Source: Globodera rostochiensis
Lineage: Eukaryota; Nematoda; Chromadorea; Rhabditida; Heteroderidae
Length of the DNA: 64,000 bases
Direction of reading: 5' to 3'
NCBI GenBank assembly: GCA_018350325.1
Contig: JAEVLN010000020.1
Span: 837,796-901,795 of the forward strand
Shown here: in pieces, positions 23,030 to 35,234 of the stretch
Layout: every line of letters starts with the position of its first letter
How positions within the stretch are numbered: position 1 is the stretch's first letter
Position numbers and translations under genes: made by a program
Notes under the pieces: model-generated
What the model was told of the DNA's origin: nothing
The model's input: the letters and a program-made list of their open reading frames with translations, nothing else
Databases searched by the model: none

Positions 23030-23653
23030 ATGGATTTAACCACCGAACGCAATTCAAGAAATCCTGCATCGTTTGCTGATGGGTACGTTAGACTAGTCAA
23101 AGGAATAGACTGAAATTACGTTGATTCTGTCGACTGATTTTATTTTAAACAATCACAGAGCCGATTTCTCTCTCTGGGATGTTGTCACCCTCGGCAAGGT
23201 TGAGCTATGCGATTTATGGCACATATGGATGGCTATACTCGCCTGGACGGTCCTTTCCTACATTTGTGTGCACTTCATCGCTTTTCTGGTCGGCATTCTC
23301 TCGCTCCGGCATCACAGTTGGATGCCGATCATTGTTATTCCAATTGCAGGTAACGCGAGAGTAATCAATACGCGCTATTTGCATGCATTTTGGTTTTTGC
23401 CGGATTTCACCGAAAGCAAATAAAGCCGCCCTACTTCTTTTTGATTGATTGTAGAAGTTAAAATATTTTTTCAAAATCAGTGACCGCGCTGGCCGGCCCT
23501 TTCACTTTGGGCGCTCTCTCCTCTTTCTTCTTGGCACTGATTTTTTCCACCGCGAACAGAACACTCGGCGCCGGTCACTGTATGATGTTGGGTGTGTCGC
23601 AGACAACACTGGCGATATGCACATCTTTCCTCAGAATATTGGCCACCCTATGA
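23030..23653 (+). CDS. TMEM170A: TMEM170 family membrane protein
   Basis: TMEM170A is a small multi-pass protein of the ER and nuclear envelope that promotes ER sheets and affects nuclear pore assembly in human cells. Three exons: exon 1 starts MDLTTERNSRNPASF; exon 2 (23159-23349) has LWHIWMAILAWTVLSYICVH, then LVGILSLRHH; exon 3 (from 23481) has VTALAGPFTLGAL and FFLALIFSTANR, and ends FLRILATL, identical to the vertebrate C-terminus. Three to four hydrophobic segments are visible. Length (about 140 residues) fits the family. COA5 starts about 150 bp downstream on the same strand, a likely operon pair. Confidence 0.88.
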
Positions 23654-23800
23654 TGGCACGGTTTTGCTTCGCATTCTCACGAACACATCTTTTATTTTGA
23701 ATAAATTTCTAAGTGTATTCGATCAAATCCAATCTAAGTGATGCTTTTAACATTATCCTCAAAGGATTGTGGGGTAAAACATCATTTTGAAAATCAGAAA

Positions 23801-24195
23801 ATGGGCTTTTTGACGGGTTCGAAGGACAAACAGAAAGGGTTGGGCGAGCAGGAGACACTTTATGATGAGGCCGTTGAACGGACTGGGATTGCGTGTGATC
23901 GGATACGGCAGCAGTTGAAGAATTGCATCAAAGGGTCCGAGTGTATTCAGGTGGGCTGCTCGATGACTATCGTCTTTTAGTTCCGTTTTCTTGCGTAATG
24001 CTGAAGACTGGTGGTATGTACGGTGACTAACTGTTGTTTCTCTGCCGACAGATTAAGCGGAAGAAGGCTAAAGAGTGCCATGACGAGTTGGACTTGCCAC
24101 CGAAATGCATACAGCTGATGTACGTGCTGTCAGAATGCAAACGAAACATGATCGATCCTCGAGCGAGATTCCGTGGGCGAAAGGGCGATATGTGA
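23801..24195 (+). CDS. COA5: Cytochrome c oxidase assembly factor 5 (Pet191 family)
   Basis: COA5/Pet191 is a small twin-CX9C protein of the mitochondrial intermembrane space needed for complex IV assembly. Exon 1 starts MGFLTGSKDKQKGLGEQ and contains ACDRIRQQLKNCIKGSECIQ. After an intron of about 100 bp, exon 2 continues IKRKKAKECHDELDLPPKC, VLSECKRNMIDPRARFRGRK and stops at 24193-24195. The cysteine spacing and the end DPRARFRGRKG match the vertebrate NRARFRGRKGY ending. The N-terminal part is longer than in human. An earlier in-frame ATG at 23738 exists, but the sequence there is not conserved, so I chose 23801. Confidence 0.92.
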
Positions 24196-24431
24196 ACTGA
24201 GGAAATAACGATTTTTTTTTTTGATTTTTGCGTTTGTTTTTAGTGCTTTTTTTGTGAGTGAAATTTAAACTGACAAAGCGCCAAAAAAAGAACAAATCCT
24301 CGGACTAGGTTACGTTATTTGACTTCAGAATTCGTCTTACGAGAATTCACCAACACAATCTAAAATACTACTTCCGACAATTTAAAACAATAATTTTTCT
24401 TCCGTAGTAATGCAAACAAAATTTGAGACGT

Positions 24432-25972
24432 TTAAAGGGGGTCAATGGAGGCTGAGTGTTTCCAAAGCGCAGCTCCTTCGTTGACGCCCTCCTCAATCCT
24501 CACCAGACGAAGTGTCATCCGCGGCCCGATTTCCATCAGCCCTAGGAATTCGTTTCCAATCAGCGAATCCAAAATAATAATCTCACGTAGTTTGGTTTGC
24601 TGGCCACGCTTTTTCCCACGTCCGCCAATGTCTTGAGTCAGTTCCAACTCCACCTGTTCACCTTCGAATTCACTGTCACTCAACTGCTCAGGCCTTAAGT
24701 CGGAACTCAGAATTTTGCAGACCGGGTCCAGGCCTTCAGTTTTTTTATATAAGGGACTCACTTGAGCATAAAGTCACTGATGTCTTCGTATTTTGAAAGG
24801 TCAGGAACTTTGCTTTGAAGCAATTTTTTTGCCGAACGAGAGACTCCGGCAGGCACAGACTTTATGGAACTGGTGGGGAGGTAACAGTGATATCTTACAG
24901 AGAAACTCCTTACTATTGCCGAAACTCTATCAATTCCTCATCCGCATCGAAATGTAGCAGCAAAGTGCGCCGAATAGACGCGAGTTTTACCTAAGAACAA
25001 AGTATAAATCTAAGCTTGGATAGAATAAATTTCATTCATGGCAGCGAATTCCCTCCCCCCCCCCAACAAAAAAACAATCTCTGCCATACTCTGTCAACAT
25101 CGATGGCCGGGAACATGTTTTGCACCGCCGTCTGCACCAACTGCAAATGCCTTTTGCCGTCCTCACCGCCAAATCCGTTCATCACCACCAAAGGCGCGTG
25201 TTGGAACAGTTCCTCGTAGATCACTGGTCTCTTCTGGATGGAGAGAATGTCGCGAGCCAACGAATATTTCTCAACTAAAAGCGAAAAAGAAAATTCTCTT
25301 CTGTTTTCATTTTCACCTCTGAAGTGCAAAGTTGGGCCTTGCGGGTTTCGAATGATGCGCAAATGTGTGGAAAGCGACGTCCGCGAAAGAACGACGAGGT
25401 GGGAGACGCCCAAAAACTGAGAATGCACAACGAAGTCCTTGAGTTTGTTGCGCTTTAGCACCTGAAAACATGACAAATCAGACGTATTAGGACAATTTTA
25501 TGACACCAGTTTTTTAAAAAAAACACAAAAATGATCCTTGTAAAATGATTCCCCGATTTGACCAAGGCTTACCCGCAGCGCTTTGGACGTGTTCGGACTC
25601 ATCACCCGTCGTAAGTCTGCCTCCAACTGTCGCACCTGGCGTCCCACGCGTCCCGAATGAATGACGAAAGCGTGGGGCGCTCTCGGCTCCTGCTCTGGCC
25701 TCTGTCCGACGATGTTTTCACGCAAAATTTCTTCAGTCCGATGTTCGTCCTTTTGGTCCAGACGACGGTTGACTCTCTTTTCCTAAAGTGCAATTTGTGA
25801 AGGAAAAAGATGACAAAATCAGAACAAATTGCTTCGGCCTCTTCCTGTCGAGGGCAGTGGCACTAAGCCCAAGCAATCCCTGCCGAGCTCTTCTGGCGGA
25901 CTTTCCCTGTAGGTTAGCGTATAAATTTTCATTACCAAACAAAACAACCTTTTTTCTCCTTGTTCTACCCAT
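24432..25972 (-). CDS. PPAN: Peter Pan homologue, Brix-domain ribosome biogenesis factor
   Basis: PPAN/Ssf1 is a nucleolar Brix-domain protein for 27S pre-rRNA processing and 60S assembly. Exons on the minus strand give the start MGRTRRKK (a basic N-terminus), then PHAFVIHSGRVGRQVRQLE and DLRRVMSPNTSKALRV, LKRNKLKDFVVHSQFLGVSH, IIRNPQGPTLHFRV, KYSLARDILSIQKRP, FQHAPLVVMNGFGG and QNMFPAIDVD. The last exons encode DADEELIEFRQ-like and EIGPRMTLRLVRIEEGVNEG, the sigma70-like Brix end motif. The frame stops about 12 residues later (24432-24434), so the long charged C-terminal tail of the vertebrate protein is missing. The call rests on many conserved blocks. Confidence 0.92.
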
Positions 25973-26484
25973 GGTATTGGTGCAAATAAAGAAACTCAAA
26001 TGAAAACAATAATAATTTCACTCTTCATGATAAAAAAAATTAATTGGACCATAAAAAATTAATTTGAATTTTCTCTTCACTAAAACCCTATTATTACAAT
26101 AATGCATTTGTGGCAAGATTCTTCCTAATATTGTTATCCTCGAAACCAGGATTTTTAATCCGGATCCTGGTCATTTCTAAAATCCAGATCCTGATCCGGG
26201 CGTTCGGCTGACATTTGAATAGCTGTAAATCTTCTCTCAATTAAATCTTGTTCTGTTTATTTCTAGTCATAAGCTCGTAATCATTTTCAACGTACTTTCA
26301 TGCATACAGTACTTTAGCCATGCCAATTTTTGTTTTTATGCTCTCGTTTTTTGACTCGCAGTTTTATTCAGTTAGACCAGTTAATAGCATTTATTTTTTG
26401 GGAAACATCCTTAATAAAAACCCGTATTATTGTTTTATTAGAAATTGAGGTGTTTTCGACAATCGAATTAATTAAGCAAACAAA
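25973..26484. other. Divergent promoter spacer PPAN / CCCH gene
   Basis: A 512-bp AT-rich region between divergent start codons. It contains a short cluster of overlapping ATCC/GGAT palindromes near 26145-26205 (CCAGGATTTT, ATCCGGATCCTGG, CCAGATCCTGATCCGGG). These could form a local hairpin or bind a dimeric factor. No gene is seen. Confidence 0.5.
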
Positions 26485-27540
26485 ATGAACGCTTACCAGC
26501 AACACCAACAGCAACAGCTCCTCCAGGCCTACTACAGCCAATTTCAACAACAGGGGACAGCAGGCGCCGTCGGTGCTGACGGGCAACTGCCGGCAAAATA
26601 CAAAAGCACACTGTGCAACATTTGGCTGATGGAAGGCACTTGCGCGCGCGGAAAGCAATGCCATTACGCACATGGGATAAAGGAGCTGAACTACAGGTGC
26701 CACAACTTTAGACCGTGGGGGCACGAGGATTTCAATTGGTAGAACATGCGTTCAACAATAAAGTTGAGGGTGCAGCGCATTGCCACTTATTTGAACCCAT
26801 TTTGAGTTTCTGCTCCAATTTTGCTTAATTCAGGCAAGATGACACAATGGGCCGCTACTATAAAACATCGTTGTGCAATTTTTACCAGCAACGCGGCTTT
26901 TGCAACAACGGCGACCAATGTCGGTGGGCCCATGGCGAAGCGGAACTGCGCAAAATGACGACGGTTTGCATTTTTTTTTAATGTTACGCAACTGGCAAAT
27001 GAAGCTTTTTGTCGCTTTCGAATAAGGGCTTATTTTCGATAGCAAATTCGAGAGAGGTTTTTAGGATGGTTCGTCCAACGGATTTGCGAATTATTACGCG
27101 ACGAGCATGCAGGCGATGGCTGACGGCCAAGACAACAACGGCTCGTCGGTGGAAGCGGCGGCTGCCGCTGCTGCCGGTTGGATTTGATTCGATCCGATCC
27201 TTTTTAACCCTAACGATTGTCTAAAATTGTTAAAAACGCTGAGCATTTGGGCAAAAGTGTGTATACTACTGACAATGAGCATAAATCGTTTTTTAACTCC
27301 TCTACGTTTTCATATTTCTCCTAATATTAAAATGCGTTACGCTTTCGTTATGCTTAAGCTGCCGCCGCCTCTGCTTCGGTGACCTCACAACAGAACAATT
27401 CGACCAGAAGGGACAGCCAAGTGATCGGTCCTCAATTGGATGCTCTTCTCAGCCAACAGACAACGGCCGCCGATTCCGCGGAAATTGGAGACGACGAGGG
27501 AGGAGCGCGAAAGAGAATCCGCGAGGCGGCGGGCATTTGA
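26485..27540 (+). CDS. Tandem CCCH zinc-finger protein (TTP/TIS11-like)
   Basis: Probably a cytoplasmic RNA-binding protein for AU-rich 3'UTRs. The start is MNAYQQHQQQQLLQAYYSQF, Gln-rich. Finger 1 (about 26605-26675) is CX8CX5CX3H preceded by KYKSTLCN. Finger 2, in exon 2 (about 26850-26940), is again CX8CX5CX3H preceded by RYYKTSLCN. The YKT-type lead and the HGxxEL followers after both fingers (HGIKELN and HGEAELR) are typical of the TIS11 family. The linker between fingers is longer than the 18 residues of TTP, partly because of the intron placement. The C-terminal part has Ala runs, a Gln/Asn patch and the end ARKRIREAAGI, a possible nuclear localisation signal. Nematodes have many such paralogues, so I give no gene symbol. 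Confidence 0.85.
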
Positions 27541-27851
27541 CGCGCGAAACTTTGAGAAATTCAAAAAAGTTGGAAAAAAGTCAGTGCCAAATATTCGTCT
27601 GTTTTTAGTAAGTCACTCCATATTTAAACTGTCATTTTTGTGCGCATATGTATTTATAAACTAAAAAAGGCCAGTACAGAGGGGTTTTTAAGGGAGAGGA
27701 TGGGCTCCAGATGCGCTTAAATTAAAAACTTTTGATACATTTTCTTATAAAAAGAGATGGACAATTCAACAGTTGCAGAATTTCATCCAAACATAAAATT
27801 AAACAAAACATTCAATCTTTTCGAAGTCTCCATCGTACTCCCTCCCGATGA
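27541..27851. other. Convergent spacer CCCH gene / PSMA5
   Basis: 311 bp between convergent stops. The reading frame past 27540 is open in another frame but looks non-coding. No repeat or RNA gene is seen. Confidence 0.5.
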
Positions 27852-29266
27852 CTACAACCGCGAAATGATCTCCTGCAATTCCGCTTCTTCCAGCCACACA
27901 ATTTTGCCCACCTTGAACGGCAACAAACAAAGTTAGATGCCCCATATGTCGCCACCTGTTTCCCGTCTTTGTCCACATTCGGCAAAATTAGAACAATCTC
28001 CACATTCTTGGAGTTGATTTTCTCCTCCATTAGCTGTTTCAGTGTGCTAAGAGCGACCTTCTTTGCCTCGGCCATTTCCATTTTCTAGAGAAAACCGAAT
28101 TAGGTAAAGCTATCGAAGGGGGGGGGGGGGGTTGGGAAAAATATTTGCCGAGAAACATTCGAAAGGTTGTTTGCTCACCTTGTCGCAGTTTTTGCAGTGC
28201 TCTTGCAATGTTTGCTCCGCACCGTCAGAGCCCGCACCAATCGCCTTGGCCAAACATTTAATGTAAGTTCCCGAGGGATCTAAGTGGAACAAATGCGGTC
28301 CCGTGTGATCAACGCCGGCAAAAAGCATCGCAACGCCAAAAGGACGCCCGAGACTGATCTTAAACCCAAAAAATCGCATCCAAAGCATAATAGATAATTT
28401 CTACAACGAAAAAAAACAATACAAAAATCAGATCGGTCCAAATTTTATTTCGGTGGGGACCCCCCCCCCCCCCCCTAAATACGCCATTTTTACCCTCTAC
28501 AGACACGCCAAAAGGTCGCCTCAAAAGACTAAGTGCGCGCCAAAAAAAGGTCGTCTACTAGACTTTTTCTTAGGGGATTCCTTTTTGGCTCTTCCGCCTG
28601 GCAAACTACGGCCCTACAGAACCCAAATTTAAAACTTTATAATTAATGAAAACGTCACGTTCGAATCGTCATCGCCAAAATGCAGCGCCAATCTAGACAC
28701 CTAAAATTCAAATTCCTCTTCCTTTAAATTTTCACGTTTTTCGTCACCTTCTGGGTGATGTCCTCCACCCTAATTTTGCCTCCGTAAGTGAACCAAAAGT
28801 TCTGCGCTTCCACTCGCGCGTGTTCCACCCAAGTGCGTGCATCGGCGATGAGTCCGGCCGAAGCGACGGCTAAAGTTGAGAGACTGGTATCCAAAAAACA
28901 CTATTCTAGCAGTGCCTTTCAGAAATAGTAAGAATATGGCGTAATACGGCGGGGGGGGGGCCTCGAATTGCATTTAGCGCCCAAACATTACCGATATGTT
29001 TATCTAATTCCGAAATTTTGCTCATTGAGTCATCAACCACCAATTTGCTCATCGAACGCCGTTCTGCGGCCAACAAAATGCCTTCATTAGTGTGAATTCC
29101 AATGCTGGTGGCTCCAAGCTGTAAATATATCGGGTTAATGATTTAAGAATTAATATTGGGTCAGGTCCACCTTGACAGTCTCAATAGCATACTCCACTTG
29201 GAACAGCCGACCCTCTGGAGAAAATGTGTTCACTCCACGGTCATACTCACTGCGAGTCAAAAACAT
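27852..29266 (-). CDS. PSMA5: 20S proteasome subunit alpha 5
   Basis: Structural alpha-ring subunit of the 20S proteasome. Exon 1 encodes [13 protein letters not shown]. The next exon has [20 protein letters not shown] and [16 protein letters not shown], the signature of alpha subunits. Then come [54 protein letters not shown] (about 28770-28850), [34 protein letters not shown] and [19 protein letters not shown]. The end is [16 protein letters not shown], with the stop at 27852-27854. All blocks align with human PSMA5 to the last residue. Several introns contain poly-G or poly-C tracts (28118, 28452, 28951 regions). The gene is divergent from ZFR. Confidence 0.95.
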
Positions 29267-29689
29267 TTAGAACTTGAAATTTTGGTTTTATTTGTTTAGT
29301 GTAATAATGAATTGGTGGGAGAAAGCTAATTAAATTTATAAGATACTTTTTGAATTTGCTCTGGGAAAAATTGTGGAATTTCCCAGAAATATGATTTTCG
29401 TGACAATTCATTTTAAATTAAACTTATTGATTTATTATTGGAACGAATTTATGTTTTCTCTCTGACGGTGCTGGATTGGTATTTGGTGGTATTTTATTTG
29501 GTGTAATTAGCAGGAGTTTAAGCAAATATATGGCCAGAAACTACTAAACCCCACGACACGGCTAGAATGAGTTTATTTTGAAAACAACCACTCAATTGTG
29601 AAAGATAGTACATTAAAATTCAATGAATCAGTTTGTTTTAGCCTTCAAAACTTTTTGTTTTGGTGCAAATTGACAATTGTCTGTCAAAA
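29267..29689. other. Divergent promoter region PSMA5 / ZFR
   Basis: A 423-bp AT-rich region between divergent start codons. No ORF or RNA gene is seen. It must carry both promoters, but I see no clear TATA box. Confidence 0.5.
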
Positions 29690-32600
29690 ATGTTTGGCTA
29701 CCAACAAACTCAGTTTAATTACGGCGCTTACGCTTCCGCAAATGGTCAACAGCAGAGCTTCATAAACTATGCTCAACAACAAAATAACGCGGCTACTGCC
29801 GCTGTGGCCGGAACAGCTACAACAAATGCTTATGCGTAACTAATTGTGTTTGATTAATATCGGAACTGCGAGGATTTATCAATATTATCTTTTAAAATCA
29901 CATTATCAGTGCAAGAAGAAATTCACTGTTTAGGGCCTCACAATATTCTTTGGCTGCTTCTGCATACGCGCAATACAGTCAAGCCGCAACACAACAACAG
30001 CAACAGACAGTTGCCGGCTACGGTGTTCAACCTCCGCCGCCACCTCCTGACTATTCAGGTTTATTCAGCTTGTTATGGAGGTAGAACCGAACTGAGCTAA
30101 GATCAAAGTCGGATGAGTTTCAAAACTTAATTTTGAACTTTGTTTTTAGCTTCGTCGAACACCGGCACTTACGGAGTGATCGGAGGCGGCAAAGCGACTG
30201 GAGCCAACGCAACTTCGGCTGCTACTGGTGCAAACGCAGCACATTACACCGGTTACGAAGCGGCCGTCTACGCGGCCGCTTCCTCTTACCTTCAATCTAA
30301 GAACCATGGACCTTCCGGAAATTGGGTGAACAAAGCGCCGGGGGGAAACTACAACAAGGGTTTGTTCTTTAACAGTGATTATTCATTTTGCAAATTTTAA
30401 GAATTTCGAAAGAAGCGTTACGGATTGGGCCACCAGAATAGGGACGTACAGCAGTACTTCTGCGAAGTTTGCAAGATAAGCTGCGCTGGACAGGCTGCTT
30501 ATAAGGATCACATGGATGGCAAGCCGCACAAAAAGAAGGAAATGGCATCTAAGAACAAAAGCGCAGTGCCCATTTATAAAGGAATCGGATTCCGATGCGA
30601 AGTGTGCGAGCTGACGTGTTCAAGGTATTAAAAATGTTATCAAGCCCCATCGGAATTAATATCGATCGTTATCCATGAAAAGGCGGCTCGGAGTTACGGG
30701 GAGGAGGGGGGCAGAAAACGGATTCTCACCCGCATTTCCGAGATGACAAAAATTAGTTTTTTGTGGCAAAAGGGCTAAATGGCGATTTTTATGTACCTTA
30801 TGCTTGTTTTTTCGCCAAAGTTATTGTTAGCTATAAAGCTCTATTTTCCAGTAAAGACACATACGATGCGCACATCAAAGGCCAAAAGCATCAACGCACC
30901 GTGGCACTTCTGCGACGGATGGGCAAACCGGTGCCCGAGCAAGTGGAAATGTCCCCGGCGGTCATCACTTCGGCAAATGCACAGGCGTTGGGGAAGCCAA
31001 TTCCAACCGTAGGCGGCAACGTGCCGTTGAAGAAGGTCGTCGGGGTGACGGGCACAAAATTTGTCGGCGGCACAACTCTGACCACCACTGGAGAAGAGTT
31101 GAAGACCGTCGGAAATCCAGTTAATGCAATCACAGGAGCGATGAAACCGCAGGATTTGGAGGTGAGTTTTTTTTTCTTTATTTGGCTCGGCTTAATCCAG
31201 AGGCAGTCAAATTATACCTTTTCACTTGTTTTGGAATTCATTTTGTTTGCAGAAGGCTTTGTTGGCGGACGTAGACATAAAGCCGATTGGGCAGGAGTAC
31301 ATCGAGGAGGAGACGGACAACACCGGAAAATTCCTCAACTATAATTGTAAATTGTGCGACTGCAAATTCAGCGACAAAAATGCGAAAGACATTCACCTGA
31401 AGGGACGTCGTCATAGACTTCAGTACAAAGTTTGGGCTTGTTCATTAAATAAAGAGAACTCACAACCTATTAGCAAAAAGTGGACCCGAGCTTGAAGGTT
31501 GAGATGAAGCAATGGGGAGGAAGCAAGAAGCAACAACAGAAACAAAAATTTGGCGGGGCATACGCAATGACGTAAGTGACTTCCTTTTACTTAAAATTTA
31601 GTTAACAATTTTTTGCTCAGGTACCATCCGCCACCACAGCAACCACGTCCGTTTGTGCCGATGCAACGTGGCCACGAAATAATGGATGACCAGCATGTGT
31701 TGCACAAATTACAGCAGATTCAACTGTCCATGGACGAAGTGAAGTCGGTTGAACGTTTGGCCATTTTTGCGGAGGTTCTCAATCTCACGTCATTTTCAAT
31801 GTCATGGCTTAATTTCATTCTCTCTCAGAAAACGCTGAAGGCAGTTTCGGATGTCATGCTTTCCGAAAGCGGGTGTCCTGCTGAAACACAGGAGGAGCAC
31901 CGTGTTCTCAAGGGTGTGATGCGAGTAGGATTATTGGCCAAACATTTGATGTTGAAGACGGATAATCAGGTATTTAATGTTAATTGCCTTTTATTTTTTC
32001 CGTTTTACTTCCTTTGTTTAGATTGATTTGGTGGTGCTGTGCTCCAAAATTCCAAACATTACACTGCTGAAACTAGTAGTCGAGTATTTCCAAAAACACG
32101 CCGAGGTTTAAACACAATTAAAAACGACAAAAATCATTTCATTATGTTTTTGAGGTTTAGGTTGCTTCAGAAGACCAGCTGAGTGTGGCCGAACTGCTTG
32201 AAGAGTCAGCCTTCGCTGTCTCATTGGGTACCATTCCATTCACCTGTCGTGTCACTTTGACGTGCGTCCTCCTCCGTGAGGCGCAGCCGAAGGCTGTTGA
32301 AGGTCCATTTGAAGAAATTCTCTAAGGCATTCATCAATTCCGCCAACTGTAACGCAAATGAATTGAATGGGTTTTACTGTTTTTTGTTATGGTGTTGAGA
32401 TGCGGCTGTTATTGAAAAGCACAAAAACGTTTTCAATTAGGCCGACCATTGACGTTTGGAAGCCCCCATCTACAAAAAAATAGCAAAACACACGGATATG
32501 ATCAGTCATAGCTGATATTAGTTTAATAAAATGTGAAGCAATTAATCGATGTTGGTTGATTGATTGCGTGTGTTTTTCTATGTAGACGGGACATCAGCCG

Positions 32601-33975
32601 CCTCTCAAGTGGAGGAGATGACACCCACTGATCCATTGCCAAAGGAACCTTGCTTGAATGCGTTGGCGGAGTTGCGTCATGCTAAATTTTTCCAGGTGAG
32701 TTGTGAGGGGTTGATTCTGGATTTATTCTTCGGTCGACGAACTTAAACCTATCTCTTAAATGAATCGTTTTTTCGAATAATGGTCCATTAATTTCTACTT
32801 ATCATTAATTTCAGGCAAAATGTGCTCCATTGCATTCGGTCAATTCAACGGTGAAAATTGTGCGAGACATTGGGAACCGCGTGCAAACATGGTCCGCGTT
32901 GAATTGTTGGGTGAGTTGGCATTCGTTATTGAAATTATAATTAATAAATGTTTTTGTGTAACCGAGAACCTTCACTTCTGGTGACTTTTAGGCCATTGAA
33001 TTGCTCGTTGAGAAAACGCTAGCTTCCATGGCGATGCCATTGAGTCCAGGTGATGCGGTTCGTCGTCTGTTCGAAGTCATCTCCAGTGGGCAGTTTTTAA
33101 GCAGTACGTGTGCATGTTTTTGTTTCTCCATTTTTTTTCTAAAATCTCGCCTCCCCCACCCTCAGAGCGTTCCAAACTGATCGACCCGTGTGAGAAGGAG
33201 CAGAACGACGTGTTTTCGCACATCACTGATCAGGAGCGCGAGGACATCACCTCGTCGGCCCAGCACGCGATCCGTCTGATCGCTTACAATCAGCTCTACA
33301 AAATTCTCGGCATCGATCGTCTCCCCGACTCGCACCCGCCGCCTGCACCCCCCGTGGGAATTGGAGGTGCAGCAACATTGAAAAGGCCGATGAGCCGCGA
33401 TGAGTCTTCTGCTAACGGCGGTGGTGGCCCGGCAGGCGCCGCCTCCGCTGCAGCAGACTCATCGTCGGAAGAGATTATTGCTGGTGAGTCATCGATCAGT
33501 CCGTGTGATTGTCAGTGTGGAGAAATCGAAAAAGCAACATATTTGAGGCCATGGGGCCAAAAGAAAAGAAAAATAGTTTTTTTTGAGGTGTGGGACAGCC
33601 CCGTATATAGTACATACATTTGTGTTGTTGAGAGTCGGATTGATAAGGTCCGCCGTTTAAAGGTTAAAAAGTCAGCTGATTTTAAGTCTTGAACAGCACT
33701 CAGAAAATGACGATGACTCATAAAAGCAACAGAGTTGCGCAGTTTCACCAGGCTCGGCGCTTTTTAGTTTATCCTGTTCAGTATTTTACTTTTGGTGTTT
33801 TGTGCCGAGCCATTTTTAATCGAGCCTTTATGCTTATCATATTAAAGTATTAGATTAAAATGGATGTGCTGCATCTGCAATTTATTGTTTTCAAGTTGAA
33901 TGCTTTTGTGACAATTTTCTTTTTTCAGAGAAAAAGATGAAGCTGGACGACATGAAGGAAGATCCGGACACGTAA
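29690..33975 (+). CDS. ZFR: Zinc finger RNA-binding protein with DZF domain
   Basis: ZFR binds double-stranded and A-to-I edited RNAs and dimerises through its DZF (pseudo-nucleotidyltransferase) domain with NF45/NF90-type partners. The N-terminal region is Ala/Gln/Tyr-rich: [32 protein letters not shown], a PPPPPP run, [14 protein letters not shown]. Three U1-type C2H2 fingers follow: [20 protein letters not shown] (30460-30520); [10 protein letters not shown] joined across an intron to [10 protein letters not shown] (30590-30895); and [20 protein letters not shown] (31345-31410). The DZF domain runs from about 31690 ([15 protein letters not shown]) through [64 protein letters not shown] and [21 protein letters not shown] Pro/Ser-rich exon and a short acidic end ([12 protein letters not shown]) finish the protein. 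All hallmark blocks are present. Confidence 0.95.
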
Positions 33976-35234
33976 TGCAGAAGGCTGGCCGCCCGCCGTT
34001 CGGATGGATTGGATTTGTTTTCTGGGAGAAGTTGATCAGTGATCGGATGGAACTTTGACTTTTTGGGTGGCTCTTCTTTTATATTTCATTTCTCTCTTTC
34101 CGCACAATCATTTCTTCTTTATCTGCACAAATTTGTGTAATAATGGCCCAGTTTGGGATTGGACATTTAATATTGTCCAATACTAACCAATTTGAGCCAT
34201 TACGGAAGATGTGTGGCAGCTGTCCTCCTCCCTCACATTGACCGTCGTTGACCACCCCACCCTCTAGTTTTGGTCTACACATTTTCCATTTTATAAAAGC
34301 TGTTTATGCAAGATCGGTTTAATTAATGTAGTCTTGACAGGGTGTCGTTGGTTAGAGTTGGCCAGCATTAATTTTACAAGATGAGTAAACGGTTATTAAT
34401 ATTACCGCAAGTTTTTCTCAAACGCGGGAAATGACCTATCGGCGTCTCTCTGTCTCCAGCAGAATTGTTCGTTGATTTTTGCGTTTCATTAATTTCGTCG
34501 TCGATCTGCTTTTATTTTTTTAGTCCCAACTTTCGAATATTACGTCAATTATTTAAATTTATTGGCTGTTCTTTCTGTCGAGGCTTTTCCTTTCAATTTA
34601 ATGGCGTAGAATGTGCCGCCCTTTCGTGTCCCAGCGGTTTATGCTTTTCTACACCATTATTTTTTGTCGATGGAACCCAACAGTTTTGTCTCGACCAGAT
34701 TTTGAATAAAACTACAAACTCGGGTATGGCTGCTCTGTTACATTAGGGGAGGGGAATTATTTGATATTGTCCCCCCCCCCGAGCAATTCATCCCCTCAGC
34801 TTTTGCCCCGCGGCTGTCACATTGCCCTTCTCCCCACGGCTTGAGGCTTGGCCGCGGGTAAAGAATGAAGTGGGAGGAGGCGAATTTGTTGTGCTGTGTT
34901 AGTAATGCTCCCCCCCCCCCCCCCCCCATCAATGAGAGAATGGCGGAAATGGATGGACAAAGCCAAAAGGAAGAAAGAATCTTCCCCTCTCTCGCATTTT
35001 GGACAAATTCCTTTATTTTTATGCGATGAAAGAGCAAAAGGTGAAAATGTGCCGATTTCGGCATTTTGCCAATTTTAGTGACTATTTAGGCGAATATTTC
35101 GGGTTTTTAGTGCCCAAAAGTGCCATCCCTGGTAGGGTGTGAGAAACGGGGTTGGACCCGGGGGCATTTTTTGGGTCGGGCGGACGGGCAATTTGTTGTT
35201 TCGTGCTCAAACTTTGCCAACATTGCAGCCAAAA
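33976..35234. other. Spacer between ZFR and the nAChR gene
   Basis: 1.26 kb with no gene I can support. It includes the ZFR 3'UTR, two homopolymer tracts (C about 34771-34780; C about 34910-34927) and an imperfect palindromic stretch near 34135-34205 around TTGGGATTGGACATTTAATA. An ORF at 34465-34746 starts at TTG and has no similarity to known proteins. Confidence 0.5.

Noticed and set aside
34465..34746. 93-codon ORF between ZFR and nAChR
   Set aside because: Begins at TTG, Phe/Ser-rich composition of AT-rich DNA, no domain or signal.
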